Counted from the stretch's first letter, positions 50,773-60,124 are shown. The stretch: DNA of 64,000 nt from JACVRW01 sp034664005 (GCA_034664005.1 JAXDIL010000169.1:3092-67091), one strand, 5' to 3'. Translations and numbers: made by a program. The notes: generated by a model from the sequence alone, not told the origin.

Positions 50773-51674
50773 TACCCGCGGGCTGCTTTGAGCCAGTCGT
50801 CGAAGCGCGGGTCGCCCAGCGTCTGCTGCAGGCGCTCGAAGTGCTTGCGGGTGTACTCCCTGAAGTCGAAGTCGAGCTCCGAGACGCCTGTCTGGACGAC
50901 GCCCCACATCGCCTCGCGGAAGTCCGACATGAAGCGGAACAGCTTCAGCGTGGCGCGGCGGCCCTCGTCGGGCGGCTCGCCGAAGTAGGCCTCCAAGAGG
51001 CCGGCCTCCTGGTCGTCGTCGAGCTCGTTGTTGACGGCGAAGTTGCCGAGGTCGAACCAACGGTCGCCCATGCCCGCGTACTCCCAGTCGATCAGCTGGA
51101 TGTGGCCGTTCTCGCGGAGGAAGTTCGCCGTGAGCAGGTCGTTGTGGGCGGGTACGGGCTCGTGTTCGGGCCGGTCGCGCACGGCCTTCTGGATGCGTCG
51201 CGCCGCCTCCAGCGCGTCCTCGTACTCGGCCGGCGGCTCGCTGCCGTGCTCGCGGCCCGTCTGCGCGTACTCCTCGACCAGGCGGAACGAGTCGAAGCCG
51301 TTCGGTAGCTCGGTGTCGGACTCGTGGAGCAGGCGCAGGTCATGCGCCACCTCGGCGAGCGCCTCCGGCTCGCGGAGCTCGTCGGCGGTCATCTCGCGGC
51401 CTGAGATGAAGGCCGTCACGAGGCAGGAGGGCTCGTCGAGCAGCGCGGCCACTCGCGGAGCGATGCCGAGCTGGGCGGCCGCCTTGTTCGCTATGCACTC
51501 CGCCTGGCGGTTGATGCCGAGCAGCTGCGTGCGCTTGCCGGGGAGCCGCACGACGTAGTCCGTCCCCCCGAAGTTGACGCGGAAGTTCCGGTTGGTGATC
51601 CCGCCCTCGAGCTGGACGACGGCCCCCTCACGCGGCCCGAGCAGCGCGGCGAGCCGCGCGACCACCTCGGTCAA
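50772..51674 (-). CDS. Choline/ethanolamine-kinase-like phosphotransferase
   Basis: A 300-residue phosphotransferase of the choline kinase/APH fold. An ATP-loop (GGITNRNFRVNFGGTDYVVR) leads to the catalytic HNDLLTANFL (Brenner-type Asp) and LIDWEYAGMGDRWFDLGNFA, which binds magnesium. Those motifs resemble choline/ethanolamine kinase more than antibiotic kinases. The TTG at 51674 is the only plausible start upstream of the conserved region. It is the first gene of a four-gene minus-strand operon with an oxidase and an ATP-grasp. Substrate likely an amino alcohol; not proven. Confidence 0.85.
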   Translation of the reverse strand: MTEVVARLAALLGPREGAVVQLEGGITNRNFRVNFGGTDYVVRLPGKRTQLLGINRQAECIANKAAAQLGIAPRVAALLDEPSCLVTAFISGREMTADELREPEALAEVAHDLRLLHESDTELPNGFDSFRLVEEYAQTGREHGSEPPAEYEDALEAARRIQKAVRDRPEHEPVPAHNDLLTANFLRENGHIQLIDWEYAGMGDRWFDLGNFAVNNELDDDQEAGLLEAYFGEPPDEGRRATLKLFRFMSDFREAMWGVVQTGVSELDFDFREYTRKHFERLQQTLGDPRFDDWLKAARG

Positions 51675-51752
51675 CTCGGGAATCGTGAACTCGCCGTCGA
51701 TGACTCGACTTTACGCCGAGGTCGCCGGACATGCGAGGCTCCCAGTCCCCGG

Positions 51753-53543
51753 ATGTCCGACGGCCAGCTCATTCTCGTCGCGGCAGCTCTGCTCGCCGCG
51801 GGAATCGGCGCATCCCTGCTGGCGTCGCGTATCCGCCTGCCCGGCCTTCTGCTGTTCCTGGCGGTCGGGATGGCGATCGGGTCCGACGGGGTCGGCTGGA
51901 TCGACTTCAACGACTACGAGCTCGCGCGCACGATCGGCGTGGTCGCGCTCGCGCTGATCCTGTTCGAGGGCGGACTCACCGCCGGCTTCCACGAGATCCG
52001 GCCCGTGCTGCGGCCGTCGTTGATGCTGGCGATCGTCGGCACGCTGGGCACCGCGGTGATGTGCGGCTTCGCGGCCGCCTGGCTGTTCGACCTGTCGACG
52101 CTCGAGGGGATGCTGCTCGGCGCGATCATCTCGTCCACGGACGGCGCCGCGATCTTCGCGCTGCTCCGCGAGTCCACGCTGCGCCGGAAGGTCGCGCGCA
52201 CGCTCGAGGGCGAGGCCGGCTTCAACGACCCCGTGGCCGTGCTGCTCGTGATCGGCTTCATCGAGTGGATCCAGCGGGAGCCGGACTACGGCGTGCTCGA
52301 CCTGGTCGGCCTGTTCGTGACCGAGATGGGGATCGGCGCGGCCGTGGGCCTCGCGGTCGGCTGGGGGGCGGTCCGCGCGCTCCGCAACACGAAGCTGGCG
52401 AGCCCGGGCCTCTACCCGGTGGCGACCCTCTCCGCGGCCGGTCTCGCGTTCGGCGGCGCGGCCACGCTGCACGGGTCGGGCTTCCTCGCCGCCTACCTGG
52501 CAGGCCTGATGCTCGGCTCGGCGCGCATCCCCGCGAAGCAGACGGTCACCGTCTTCCACGAGGGGCTCGCCTGGGTCGCGCAGATCACGATGTTCCTCGC
52601 GCTCGGGCTGCTCGTGTTCCCGAGCGAGCTCGGCCACGTGTGGTTCAAGGGGACCGTGCTCGCGCTCTTCCTCGTGTTCGTGGCGCGGCCGCTCTCGGCC
52701 GCGATCGCCACCGCGTTCGACAAGTTCAGCGCGGCGGAGCGGATCGTGCTCGGCTGGGCGGGGCTCCGTGGAGCGGTGCCCGTGGTGCTTGCCACGTTCG
52801 CGGTGATCGACAAGGTCCCCGAGGGGCAGTACCGGGAGTTCTTCAACATCGTCTTCTTCGCGGTCGTGATCTCGACAATCCTGCAGGGCACGACCGTGGA
52901 GTGGCTCGCGCGCAAGCTCGGCGTGACGACCACCGAGCCCGCGCTCCCGCGCCCGCTCGTCGAGACCGGCACGGTGCGGCGGCTAGGGGCGGAGATCGTC
53001 GAGTACCCCGTCGGCCAGGACGACGCGATCGTGGGCCAGCTCGTCCGGGAGCTCGGCCTCCCGCGCGACGCTCTGCTGAGCGTGATCGTGCGCGGCGAGG
53101 AGGCCCTGCTGCCGCGTGGCTCCACGCGCATCGAGGCCGACGACCGTCTCCACGTGATGGTGCGCGAGGAGGTGGCTGACCAGCTCGGCGACATTCTGGA
53201 GCGCTGGCGGCTCGGCCCGGTCGGCATCCCGCAGGTGCGGCGTCCGCTGCTGCGCTCGGGATCGTCGGTGTTCACCACCCGTCCGTGGACGGAGGCGGAC
53301 GGCGACGCCGGCTTCCCGAAGCAGGTCGAGGGCACGCCGGTGGCGGACCACCTCCGCACGCGCCGCGACACCCGCGGCGCGCTCGTCGTGCTCGAGGACG
53401 GCCGCCACGCGGTGACGGGCCCGCTGCTCGCGATCGGGGGGCCGCTCCAGCTGCAGCGCTACGCGCGCCGGCGCCTGTCGTCGGAGCAGGATGCGGCCGC
53501 TCGGGCGTGGTGGCAGGAGGTCATCGGCGCTCTGGCGCGCTGA
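51753..53543 (+). CDS. Potassium/proton antiporter (CPA1, NhaP2/CvrA-like)
   Basis: A 596-residue cation/proton antiporter. About twelve helices occupy residues 1-400, with EGEAGFNDPVAVLLVIGFI containing the paired acidic transport residues, STDGAAIFALL and GSGFLAAYLAGLMLGSARIP. It is followed by a TrkA_C/RCK-like regulatory domain (about 410-490; EYPVGQDDAIVGQLVRELGL) and a further C-terminal domain (about 500-596). It likely exchanges K+ or Na+ for protons at the inner membrane. ATG 51753 diverges from the kinase operon, 78 bases away. Confidence 0.87.
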   Translation: MSDGQLILVAAALLAAGIGASLLASRIRLPGLLLFLAVGMAIGSDGVGWIDFNDYELARTIGVVALALILFEGGLTAGFHEIRPVLRPSLMLAIVGTLGTAVMCGFAAAWLFDLSTLEGMLLGAIISSTDGAAIFALLRESTLRRKVARTLEGEAGFNDPVAVLLVIGFIEWIQREPDYGVLDLVGLFVTEMGIGAAVGLAVGWGAVRALRNTKLASPGLYPVATLSAAGLAFGGAATLHGSGFLAAYLAGLMLGSARIPAKQTVTVFHEGLAWVAQITMFLALGLLVFPSELGHVWFKGTVLALFLVFVARPLSAAIATAFDKFSAAERIVLGWAGLRGAVPVVLATFAVIDKVPEGQYREFFNIVFFAVVISTILQGTTVEWLARKLGVTTTEPALPRPLVETGTVRRLGAEIVEYPVGQDDAIVGQLVRELGLPRDALLSVIVRGEEALLPRGSTRIEADDRLHVMVREEVADQLGDILERWRLGPVGIPQVRRPLLRSGSSVFTTRPWTEADGDAGFPKQVEGTPVADHLRTRRDTRGALVVLEDGRHAVTGPLLAIGGPLQLQRYARRRLSSEQDAAARAWWQEVIGALAR

Positions 53544-53562
53544 GCCCCGCGCTGCGCGTGGA

Positions 53563-53592
53563 TTGACATGCGTCCGGGCGCGGGCGTAGGGT
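53563..53592 (+). promoter_or_regulatory. Sigma-70-type promoter of the amino acid permease operon
   Basis: TTGACA at 53563-53568, an 18-base spacer, then TAGGGT at 53587-53592. Start of transcription is expected about 26 bases before the GTG at 53625, with an excellent ribosome binding site (GAGGAGGAGG) between. This looks like the single promoter for the operon running to 60089. Confidence 0.55.
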
Positions 53593-53624
53593 CCGCCAGC
53601 ACCCACCCGCGAGGAGGAGGTCGA

Positions 53625-55226
53625 GTGTCCACAATCGAGGAGCGCCCGCCCGAGTCTCAGGACGAGGACGAGCGGCGGCTGGCCGAGCTTGGCTACAAGC
53701 AGGAGCTCCATCGTGCTTGGAGCGGTTTCTCCAATTTCGCGATCTCGTTCACGATCATCTCGATCCTGGCCGGGACGTTCACGACCTACGGCCAGGCGTG
53801 GAACAACGGTGGACCCGTCGCGATCTCCTGGGGATGGCCGCTCATCTCCATCGCGATCCTGATCATCGCGTGGTCGATGTCCGAGCTGGTGTCGAAGTAC
53901 CCCACCGCGGGCGGCATCTACTACTGGGCCACGGCGCTCGGCGGCAAGCGCGCCGGCTGGTTCACGGGCTGGTTCAACCTGATCGGCCTCGTGGGCGTCG
54001 TCGCCTCGGTGGACTACGCGTGCGCGACCTTCCTGAACGCGTCGCTCGGCCTCTACGGGGTGAACATCCTCGGGATGGACTTCGGCGACTCGGAGCACAT
54101 CCTCCGCGAGACGTTCATCTTGTTCGCGATCATCCTCTTCCTCCACGCGCTGATCAACATCTTCCAGACGCACCTGCTCGCGTTGCTGAACAACGTCTCG
54201 GTCTGGGTCCACGTGGTCGGCGTCGCCGTGATCATCGGGATCCTCGTCTTCGTGCCGGACACGCACCAGAGCGTGGACTTCGTCTTCACCGAGCGGATCA
54301 ACAACTCGGGCTTCAGCAGCGGGATGTACTGGTTCTACGTGCTGCCGCTGGGCTTCCTGCTCACGCAGTACACGATCACCGGCTTCGACGCGTCCGCGCA
54401 CATCTCCGAGGAGACCAAGGGCGCGGCGATCGGTGCGGCGCGCGGCGTGTGGCAGTCCGTCTTTTACTCGGCTCTGATCGGCTGGTTCGTGCTGCTCGCG
54501 ATCACGTTCGCCGCGACGGACGTCGGCGCCATCAACGATGGCGCGGGCTCGTCGCTAGCGGTCTTCAGCAGCTCGCTCAGCCCGGCAGCCGAGAAGGCGG
54601 TCGTGCTGATCTCGACGTTCGGGCAGCTCTTCTGCGGAATGGCGTGCGTGACCAGCGCCTCGCGCATGACGTTCGCCTTCTCGCGCGACAACGGGCTGCC
54701 CTTCTCGCGCGCGCTCCGACGCGTGAACGAGAAGGGCGTGCCGGTCTACGCCGTCATCTTCGTCTGCATCGCGGCGCTGGTCGTCACGCTCCCGGCGCTC
54801 GAGGGCGACGAGAACGCGTTCCCGTACGCATTCTTCGCGGTCGTGTCGATCACGGTGATCGGCCTCTACATCGCGTACGTGATTCCGATCTACCTGCGCT
54901 GGCGGATGGGCGACGCGTTCGAGCCGGGGCCGTGGACGCTCGGCAAGAAGTACAAGTGGATGAACGCCTTCTCGGTCTTCTGGGTCGGGCTGATCACGAT
55001 CATCTTCTGCCTCCCGTTCACCCCGGCCGGCGTGCCGTGGCGCGACGAGTTCGACTGGAAGTACGTGAACTACGCGCCGATCACGGTGATCGTGGTGATC
55101 GTCGCCGTCTGGATCTGGTGGGTGCTCGGGGCCAAGGACAAATTCCGGATGCCGGACACCGTGGTCGAGGGCGAGGAGCACGTGGATCCGGAGTTCGTCG
55201 CCGGGAAGCAGCCCGACGGTCAGTAG
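53625..55226 (+). CDS. Amino acid/polyamine (APC) permease
   Basis: A 533-residue permease with about twelve hydrophobic segments. The N-terminus LAELGYKQELHRAWSGFSNF and then SIAILIIAWSMSELVSKYPT, GGIYYWATALGGKRAGWFTG are typical of the GABA/choline/amine group of APC transporters. The GTG at 53625 lies just behind GAGGAGGAGG. It probably imports the amine substrate for the enzymes downstream, as PuuP does in Escherichia coli. Exact substrate unknown. The next gene follows after 10 bases. Confidence 0.88.
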   Translation: MSTIEERPPESQDEDERRLAELGYKQELHRAWSGFSNFAISFTIISILAGTFTTYGQAWNNGGPVAISWGWPLISIAILIIAWSMSELVSKYPTAGGIYYWATALGGKRAGWFTGWFNLIGLVGVVASVDYACATFLNASLGLYGVNILGMDFGDSEHILRETFILFAIILFLHALINIFQTHLLALLNNVSVWVHVVGVAVIIGILVFVPDTHQSVDFVFTERINNSGFSSGMYWFYVLPLGFLLTQYTITGFDASAHISEETKGAAIGAARGVWQSVFYSALIGWFVLLAITFAATDVGAINDGAGSSLAVFSSSLSPAAEKAVVLISTFGQLFCGMACVTSASRMTFAFSRDNGLPFSRALRRVNEKGVPVYAVIFVCIAALVVTLPALEGDENAFPYAFFAVVSITVIGLYIAYVIPIYLRWRMGDAFEPGPWTLGKKYKWMNAFSVFWVGLITIIFCLPFTPAGVPWRDEFDWKYVNYAPITVIVVIVAVWIWWVLGAKDKFRMPDTVVEGEEHVDPEFVAGKQPDGQ

Positions 55227-55236
55227 CCTCGGGCGT

Positions 55237-56565
55237 GTGACGCTCGACGAGCTTCGCAAGGCGACCGACGACGGGACGGTGGACACCGTCCTGCTCACGG
55301 TTGCCGACATGGAGGGTCGGCTCCAGGGCAAGCGGCTGACGGCGCGGCACTTCCTGGACGAGGTAGCCGAGCACGCCGCCGAGGGCTGCAACTACCTGCT
55401 GGCGGTCGACGTCGACATGAACACCGTCGAGGGCTACGCGATGTCCTCGTGGTCGCGCGGCTACGGCGACTTCGTCATGCGGCCCGACCTCGACACGCTG
55501 CGGATGATCCCGTGGCATCCGGGCACGGCGCTCGTCATGGCTGACCTCGTCTGGGAGGACGGGAGCGACGTGGTGGCGTCGCCGCGGCAGATCCTGCGGC
55601 GCCAGCTCGACCGGCTCGCCGAACGCGGCTGGAGCGCGGCGGCAGGCACCGAGCTCGAGTTCATCCTGTTCAACGAGAGCTACGAGGACGCCTGGCGCAA
55701 GGGTTTCCGCGACCTCGACCCGGCCAACCTCTACAACGTCGACTACTCGATGCTCGGGACCGCGCGCGTGGAGCCGCTGATCCGGCGTATCAGGAACTCG
55801 ATGATGGGCGCCGGGATGCGGGTGGAGACCTCGAAGGGCGAGTGCAACTTCGGCCAGCACGAGATCAACTTCCGCTACGGCCCCGCGCTCGACACCGCCG
55901 ACGAGCACGTGATCTACAAGAACGGGGCGAAGGAGATCGCCGCCCAGGAGGGCCAGGCGATCACGTTCATGGCGAAGTGGAACGAGCGCGAGGGGAACTC
56001 GTGCCACATCCACCTGTCGCTCGCCGACGGCGACGGCCGCAACGTGTTCGGAGACGACGAGCCGCTGTTCGAGCGCTTCGTGGCCGGCCAGCTGGCCCAT
56101 CTGGAGGAGCTCACGCTGTTCTTCGCGCCGCAGGTGAACTCCTACAAGCGCTTCGTGCCCGGCTCGTTCGCGCCGACCGCGGTTGCGTGGGGCAAGGACA
56201 ACCGCACCTGCTCGATGCGAGTGGTCGGCCACGGGCAGTCGCTGCGGTTCGAGAACCGGCTGCCGGGCGCTGACGTGAACCCCTACCTGGCGCTCGCCGC
56301 GATGATCGCCGCCGGGCTCGACGGCGTGGACCGGGGCCTCGAGCTAGAGCCCGCCTTCGAGGGCAACGCCTATGAGTCGGACAAGCCGCGCGTGCCGCAC
56401 ACGCTGTACGCGGCGCGCGACCTGTTCGAGGGCTCGGCGTTCGCGCGCGAGGCGTTCGGCGAAGAGGTCGTGGACCACTACCTGAACCGGGCACGGGTCG
56501 AGCTCGACGCCTACGAGGCCGCCGTGACCGACTGGGAGAAGTACCGGGGGTTCGAGCGCCTGTGA
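55237..56565 (+). CDS. Glutamine-synthetase-like gamma-glutamyl ligase
   Basis: A 442-residue type I glutamine-synthetase-fold enzyme of the PuuA/GlnA3-like catabolic group. It has AGTELEFILFN (metal Glu), ETSKGECNFGQHEINFRYG, the KWNEREGNSCHIHLSL block (a variation of the usual GSG.H.H.S), NSYKRFVPGSFAPTAVAWGK and the RFENRLPGADVNPYLALAA C-terminal substrate loop. It likely attaches glutamate to an amine, so that oxidation and removal can follow. It begins GTG 55237 and ends in a GTGA overlap with the hydrolase gene. The amine is unknown. Confidence 0.83.
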   Translation: MTLDELRKATDDGTVDTVLLTVADMEGRLQGKRLTARHFLDEVAEHAAEGCNYLLAVDVDMNTVEGYAMSSWSRGYGDFVMRPDLDTLRMIPWHPGTALVMADLVWEDGSDVVASPRQILRRQLDRLAERGWSAAAGTELEFILFNESYEDAWRKGFRDLDPANLYNVDYSMLGTARVEPLIRRIRNSMMGAGMRVETSKGECNFGQHEINFRYGPALDTADEHVIYKNGAKEIAAQEGQAITFMAKWNEREGNSCHIHLSLADGDGRNVFGDDEPLFERFVAGQLAHLEELTLFFAPQVNSYKRFVPGSFAPTAVAWGKDNRTCSMRVVGHGQSLRFENRLPGADVNPYLALAAMIAAGLDGVDRGLELEPAFEGNAYESDKPRVPHTLYAARDLFEGSAFAREAFGEEVVDHYLNRARVELDAYEAAVTDWEKYRGFERL

Positions 56566-57311
56566 GCGTCGAGCGGCCTGTGATCGGCATCTGCGCGGCG
56601 ATCGAGTCGGCGCGCTGGGCAGCCTGGGACGTCGTCGTGAACCTCTCACCGCGCACGTACTCGCTCGCGGTCCAGCGCGCGGGCGGCCTCGCGATCATCC
56701 TGCCGGCGGACGACACGGTGGCGGAGTCGCCCGACCTGCTGCTCGACCGCATCGACGGCCTGATCCTCGCCGGCGGCTCCGACATCGACCCGGGCAGCTA
56801 CGGGGCGGTGCCGCATGAGGAGACGCGCGGCACCTGGCCCGAGCGCGACCGCTTCGAGATCGCGCTCGGCACGCGGGCGCTCGAGCGCGACATGCCGGTG
56901 CTCGGGATCTGCCGCGGCATGCAGATGCTCAACGTGATCCAGGGCGGCACGCTGAACCAGCACGTCCCCGGTCTGGAGCTCCACCGGCACACGCCGGGCG
57001 TCTTCACGGATCACCGCGTGCGGCTCGATTCCGGCTCGCTCGCCGCGCGCGTCGTCGGCGACGAGCTCACCGAGGTGAAGTCGGCACACCATCAGGGCAT
57101 CGAGGAGCTCGGCGAGGGCCTCGTGGCAAGCGGCTACGCCGACGACGGCACGGTGGAGGCGATCGAGCTCCCCGACAAGACGTTCGCGTGCGGGGTCCTG
57201 TGGCATCCCGAGGAGGACGAGCAGAGCCGCGTGGTCGGTGCGCTGGTGGAGGAGGCGCGCTCGCGCGCCCCCCGAGCCGCGCCCGCGCCCCTGCGCGAGG
57301 CGCACGGATGA
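56562..57311 (+). CDS. Gamma-glutamyl hydrolase (PuuD-like class I GATase)
   Basis: A 249-residue class I amidotransferase-fold hydrolase. The nucleophile C117 is in LGICRGMQMLN, with HPEED giving the His and Glu near residue 217, and GGSDIDPGSYG typical of gamma-glutamyl-GABA hydrolases. This would remove glutamate after oxidation of the gamma-glutamylated amine. The start overlaps the ligase stop (GTGA) and its own stop overlaps the aldehyde dehydrogenase start (ATGA), so it is translationally coupled. Confidence 0.87.
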   Translation: MSVERPVIGICAAIESARWAAWDVVVNLSPRTYSLAVQRAGGLAIILPADDTVAESPDLLLDRIDGLILAGGSDIDPGSYGAVPHEETRGTWPERDRFEIALGTRALERDMPVLGICRGMQMLNVIQGGTLNQHVPGLELHRHTPGVFTDHRVRLDSGSLAARVVGDELTEVKSAHHQGIEELGEGLVASGYADDGTVEAIELPDKTFACGVLWHPEEDEQSRVVGALVEEARSRAPRAAPAPLREAHG

Positions 57312-58666
57312 TCGCCGTCGTCGAGCCGGCGACCGCCGAGGTGATGGCGGAGATCCCGCAGGCCGGGGTCGAGGAGACGGACGCCGCCGTTGCCCGCGCC
57401 AAGGAGGCCTTCCCGGCCTGGCGGGCCGTCACGCCAGGCGACCGCGCGTCGCTGCTGCACCGGCTGGCCAACGCGCTCGAGGAGAACCTCGAGCTGCTGG
57501 CGCGGCTCGAGGCGCGCAACGCGGGCAAGCCCATCTCCGACGCGCGCGGCGAGATGGGCATGGTCGTCGACACCTTCCGTTACTACGCGGGCGCGCCCGA
57601 GCGCCACACGGGCCGGACGATCCCGGTGGCGGGCGGGGTCGACATGACCTTCCGCGAGCCGCTCGGCGTGGTCGGCCTGATCACGCCGTGGAACTTCCCG
57701 CTGACGATCGCGGGCTGGAAGCTCGGCCCGGCGCTGGCCGCGGGCAACACCGTCGTGCTGAAGCCGGCGGAGCTCACGCCGCTCACAGCGCTCGAGTTCG
57801 AGCGGATCGCGCTGGAGGCGGGCATCCCGGAGGGCGTGGTGAACGTGGTCGCGGGACCGGGCTCCGTCTGCGGGCAGCGGCTCGTCGAGCACCCGGACGT
57901 GGCGAAGATCGCCTTCACCGGCTCGACCGAGGTGGGGCGCCGGATCGCCGCCGGCGCCGCCGGGACGATCAAGCGCGTCACGCTCGAGCTGGGCGGCAAG
58001 TCGGCGAACATCGTGTTCGCGGACGCGGACCTGGAGCAGGCGGCCGCGTCCGCGCCCGGCGCCGTGTTCGGCAACGCGGGCCAGGACTGCTGCGCGCGCT
58101 CGCGCATCCTCGTGGAGCGCTCGGCGCTCGATCGCTTCATGGAGGTGCTGGAGGAGGCCGTGGAAGGGATCAGGGTGGGCGATCCGCTCGACGAGTCGAC
58201 CCAGATGGGTCCGTTGATCTCGGCGGACCAGCGCGAGGCCGTCTCCTCGTTCGTCCCCGACGACGCGCCCGTGGCGATCCGCGGCGAAGCGCCCGACGGG
58301 CCCGGCTTCTGGTTTCCGCCGACCGTCCTGTGCCCGGTCGACAACGACGACCGCGCCGCGCGCGAGGAGATCTTCGGCCCGGTGGCCGCGGTGATCCCGT
58401 TCCGCGACGAGGAGGAGGCGGTCCGGCTCGCGAACGACACGATCTACGGGCTGTCGGGCTCGGTCTGGACGCGCGACGGCGCGAAGGCGCTGCGCACCGC
58501 CCGCGCGCTCGACGCGGGCGTCATCTCGATCAACTCGAACACATCGGTGCGCGTGTCCACGCCGTTCGGCGGCTTCAAGCAGTCCGGTTACGGCCGCGAG
58601 CTCGGGCCGGACGCGCTCGACCACTACAGCGAAGTCAAGAACGTCTACTACGCCACGGAGGGCTGA
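57308..58666 (+). CDS. Aldehyde dehydrogenase (PuuC-like)
   Basis: A 452-residue NAD-dependent aldehyde dehydrogenase. The catalytic cysteine is C261 in GNAGQDCCARSR and the general base E227 lies in TLELGGKSANIVF. LITPWNFPLTIAGWKLGPAL and FTGSTEVGRR complete the nucleotide site. In this operon it would oxidise a gamma-glutamyl-amino aldehyde or an omega-amino aldehyde. Slightly shorter at the N-terminus than many family members (no arm before IAVVEPATAEV), but the start at ATG 57308 is fixed by the overlap with the upstream stop. Confidence 0.88.
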   Translation: MIAVVEPATAEVMAEIPQAGVEETDAAVARAKEAFPAWRAVTPGDRASLLHRLANALEENLELLARLEARNAGKPISDARGEMGMVVDTFRYYAGAPERHTGRTIPVAGGVDMTFREPLGVVGLITPWNFPLTIAGWKLGPALAAGNTVVLKPAELTPLTALEFERIALEAGIPEGVVNVVAGPGSVCGQRLVEHPDVAKIAFTGSTEVGRRIAAGAAGTIKRVTLELGGKSANIVFADADLEQAAASAPGAVFGNAGQDCCARSRILVERSALDRFMEVLEEAVEGIRVGDPLDESTQMGPLISADQREAVSSFVPDDAPVAIRGEAPDGPGFWFPPTVLCPVDNDDRAAREEIFGPVAAVIPFRDEEEAVRLANDTIYGLSGSVWTRDGAKALRTARALDAGVISINSNTSVRVSTPFGGFKQSGYGRELGPDALDHYSEVKNVYYATEG

Positions 58667-59409
58667 TGGCACGACTCGACGGGAAGGTGTGCGTGATCAC
58701 GGGCGCGGCGAGCGGCATCGGCGCCGAGACCGCGAGGCGCTTCAAGGAGGAGGGCGCGACCGTTGTCGGCATCGATCTCTCCGAGGGCTCGGAGGGCGAC
58801 CTCGCCATCCAGGCGGACGTGACGGACGAGGAGCAGGTGCGCGGCATGTACGCGCAGACCCGCGAGGAGTTCGGCCACATCGACGTGCTCTTCAACAACG
58901 CGGGCATCTCGCCGCCCGACGACGTGTCCGTGCTCGACACCTCCCTCGAGGCCTGGCAGCGCGTTCAGGACGTGAACCTGAAGTCCGTGTTCCTGTGCTG
59001 CAAGCACGGCATTCCGCATCTGCTCGAGGCGGGCGGCGGGTCGGTCATCAACACGGCTTCGTTCGTGGCTGTGATGGGCGCCGCGACCTCGCAGATCTCC
59101 TACACCGCGTCGAAGGGCGGCGTGCTCGCTCTCTCGCGCGAGCTGGGGGTGGAGTTCGCGCGCCAGGGCGTGCGCGTGAACGCGCTCTGCCCGGGACCGG
59201 TGAACACGCCGCTCCTCCAGGAGCTCTACGCGAAGGACCAGGAGGCCGCGGCACGCCGGCTCGTGCACGTGCCGATGGGCCGCTTCGCCGAGGCGCGCGA
59301 GATCGCGAACGGCGTCCTGTTCCTCGCGAGCGACGAGTCCTCCTATGTCACCGCCCAGACCTTCCTCGTCGACGGCGGCCTGTCGGGTGCGTACGTAACT
59401 CCCGAGTGA
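58666..59409 (+). CDS. Short-chain dehydrogenase/reductase
   Basis: A 247-residue classical SDR. The Rossmann loop is TGAASGIGAETARRF, the NNAGIS motif is conserved and the YTASK catalytic pair lies behind the serine in INTASFVAV. It probably uses NAD(P) to oxidise an alcohol or hydroxy acid of the same pathway. Start shares one base with the previous stop (TGATG), and its end overlaps the next amidotransferase start (GTGA). Substrate unknown. Confidence 0.87.
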   Translation: MARLDGKVCVITGAASGIGAETARRFKEEGATVVGIDLSEGSEGDLAIQADVTDEEQVRGMYAQTREEFGHIDVLFNNAGISPPDDVSVLDTSLEAWQRVQDVNLKSVFLCCKHGIPHLLEAGGGSVINTASFVAVMGAATSQISYTASKGGVLALSRELGVEFARQGVRVNALCPGPVNTPLLQELYAKDQEAAARRLVHVPMGRFAEAREIANGVLFLASDESSYVTAQTFLVDGGLSGAYVTPE

Positions 59410-60089
59410 GGGTCCTGTCGGTCGTCCACCAGGCGGACGCGGGGGCGGGCGTGTTCGGGGACTTCGAGACCTGGGTTCCCAGCGAGGGGCCGCCTCCCCC
59501 GATGCCCGATGCGGTGATGGTCTTCGGTGGGTCCATGCATGTGGACCAGAACGACGAGTTCCCATGGCTTGGTCCGGAGAAGGAGTTCATCCGGGAGGCG
59601 CTTTCGCGCGGCGTGCCGATCCTCGGTGTGTGCCTCGGCAGCCAGCTGCTCGCCGAAGCGGCGGGCGCCAGCCCTCATCGCTCTTCCGATCCGGAGATCG
59701 GCTGGTACGAGATCGAGGTGACCGACGCCGGCGCGGCAGACCCCCTGCTCGGCCCGCTCGCCCCGTCGGTGGAGCTGTTCGAGTGGCACCACTACGTGGC
59801 GCCGCTGCCGCCCGGCGCCGTGGAGCTCGCGCGGACGCCCGCGTGCGTACAGGCGTTCCGCATCGAGGGAAAGCCCGCATGGGGACTGCAGTTCCACGCC
59901 GAGGTGACGAGCGAGAACCTGAACGCGTGGCTCGACGGGTGGGAGTCCTCCGAGGCGACGCAAACGTCGTTCGACCCTCTCGCAATCCGCACCGCCAGCG
60001 AACTACGCATCGAGGAACAGAACGAAGTGGGCCGCGGAATCGCGGCGCGATTCCTCGCCGAAGCGGCCCGACACACGGATCGTTTCTAA
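59406..60089 (+). CDS. Class I glutamine amidotransferase-like protein
   Basis: A 227-residue class I GATase domain. The nucleophile is C76 in GVCLGSQLLA; the histidine and glutamate lie in LQFHAEV near residue 172. FGGSMHVDQND and FEWHHYVAPLPPGA resemble GMP-synthase-like or ChuR-type stand-alone amidotransferases, not PuuD. It may cleave a gamma-glutamyl amide as a second hydrolase, or supply ammonia. The GTG at 59406 is fixed by GTGA overlap. It is the last gene of the Puu-like operon. Confidence 0.85.
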   Translation: MRVLSVVHQADAGAGVFGDFETWVPSEGPPPPMPDAVMVFGGSMHVDQNDEFPWLGPEKEFIREALSRGVPILGVCLGSQLLAEAAGASPHRSSDPEIGWYEIEVTDAGAADPLLGPLAPSVELFEWHHYVAPLPPGAVELARTPACVQAFRIEGKPAWGLQFHAEVTSENLNAWLDGWESSEATQTSFDPLAIRTASELRIEEQNEVGRGIAARFLAEAARHTDRF

Positions 60090-60124
60090 CTTAGCCGCGA
60101 TATACGCGGCAAAGCTGGAATCGA

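Noticed and set aside
48688..50988. A 766-residue plus-strand open frame inside the FAD/GcvT gene
   Set aside because: It is antisense to a well-supported enzyme and lacks motifs.
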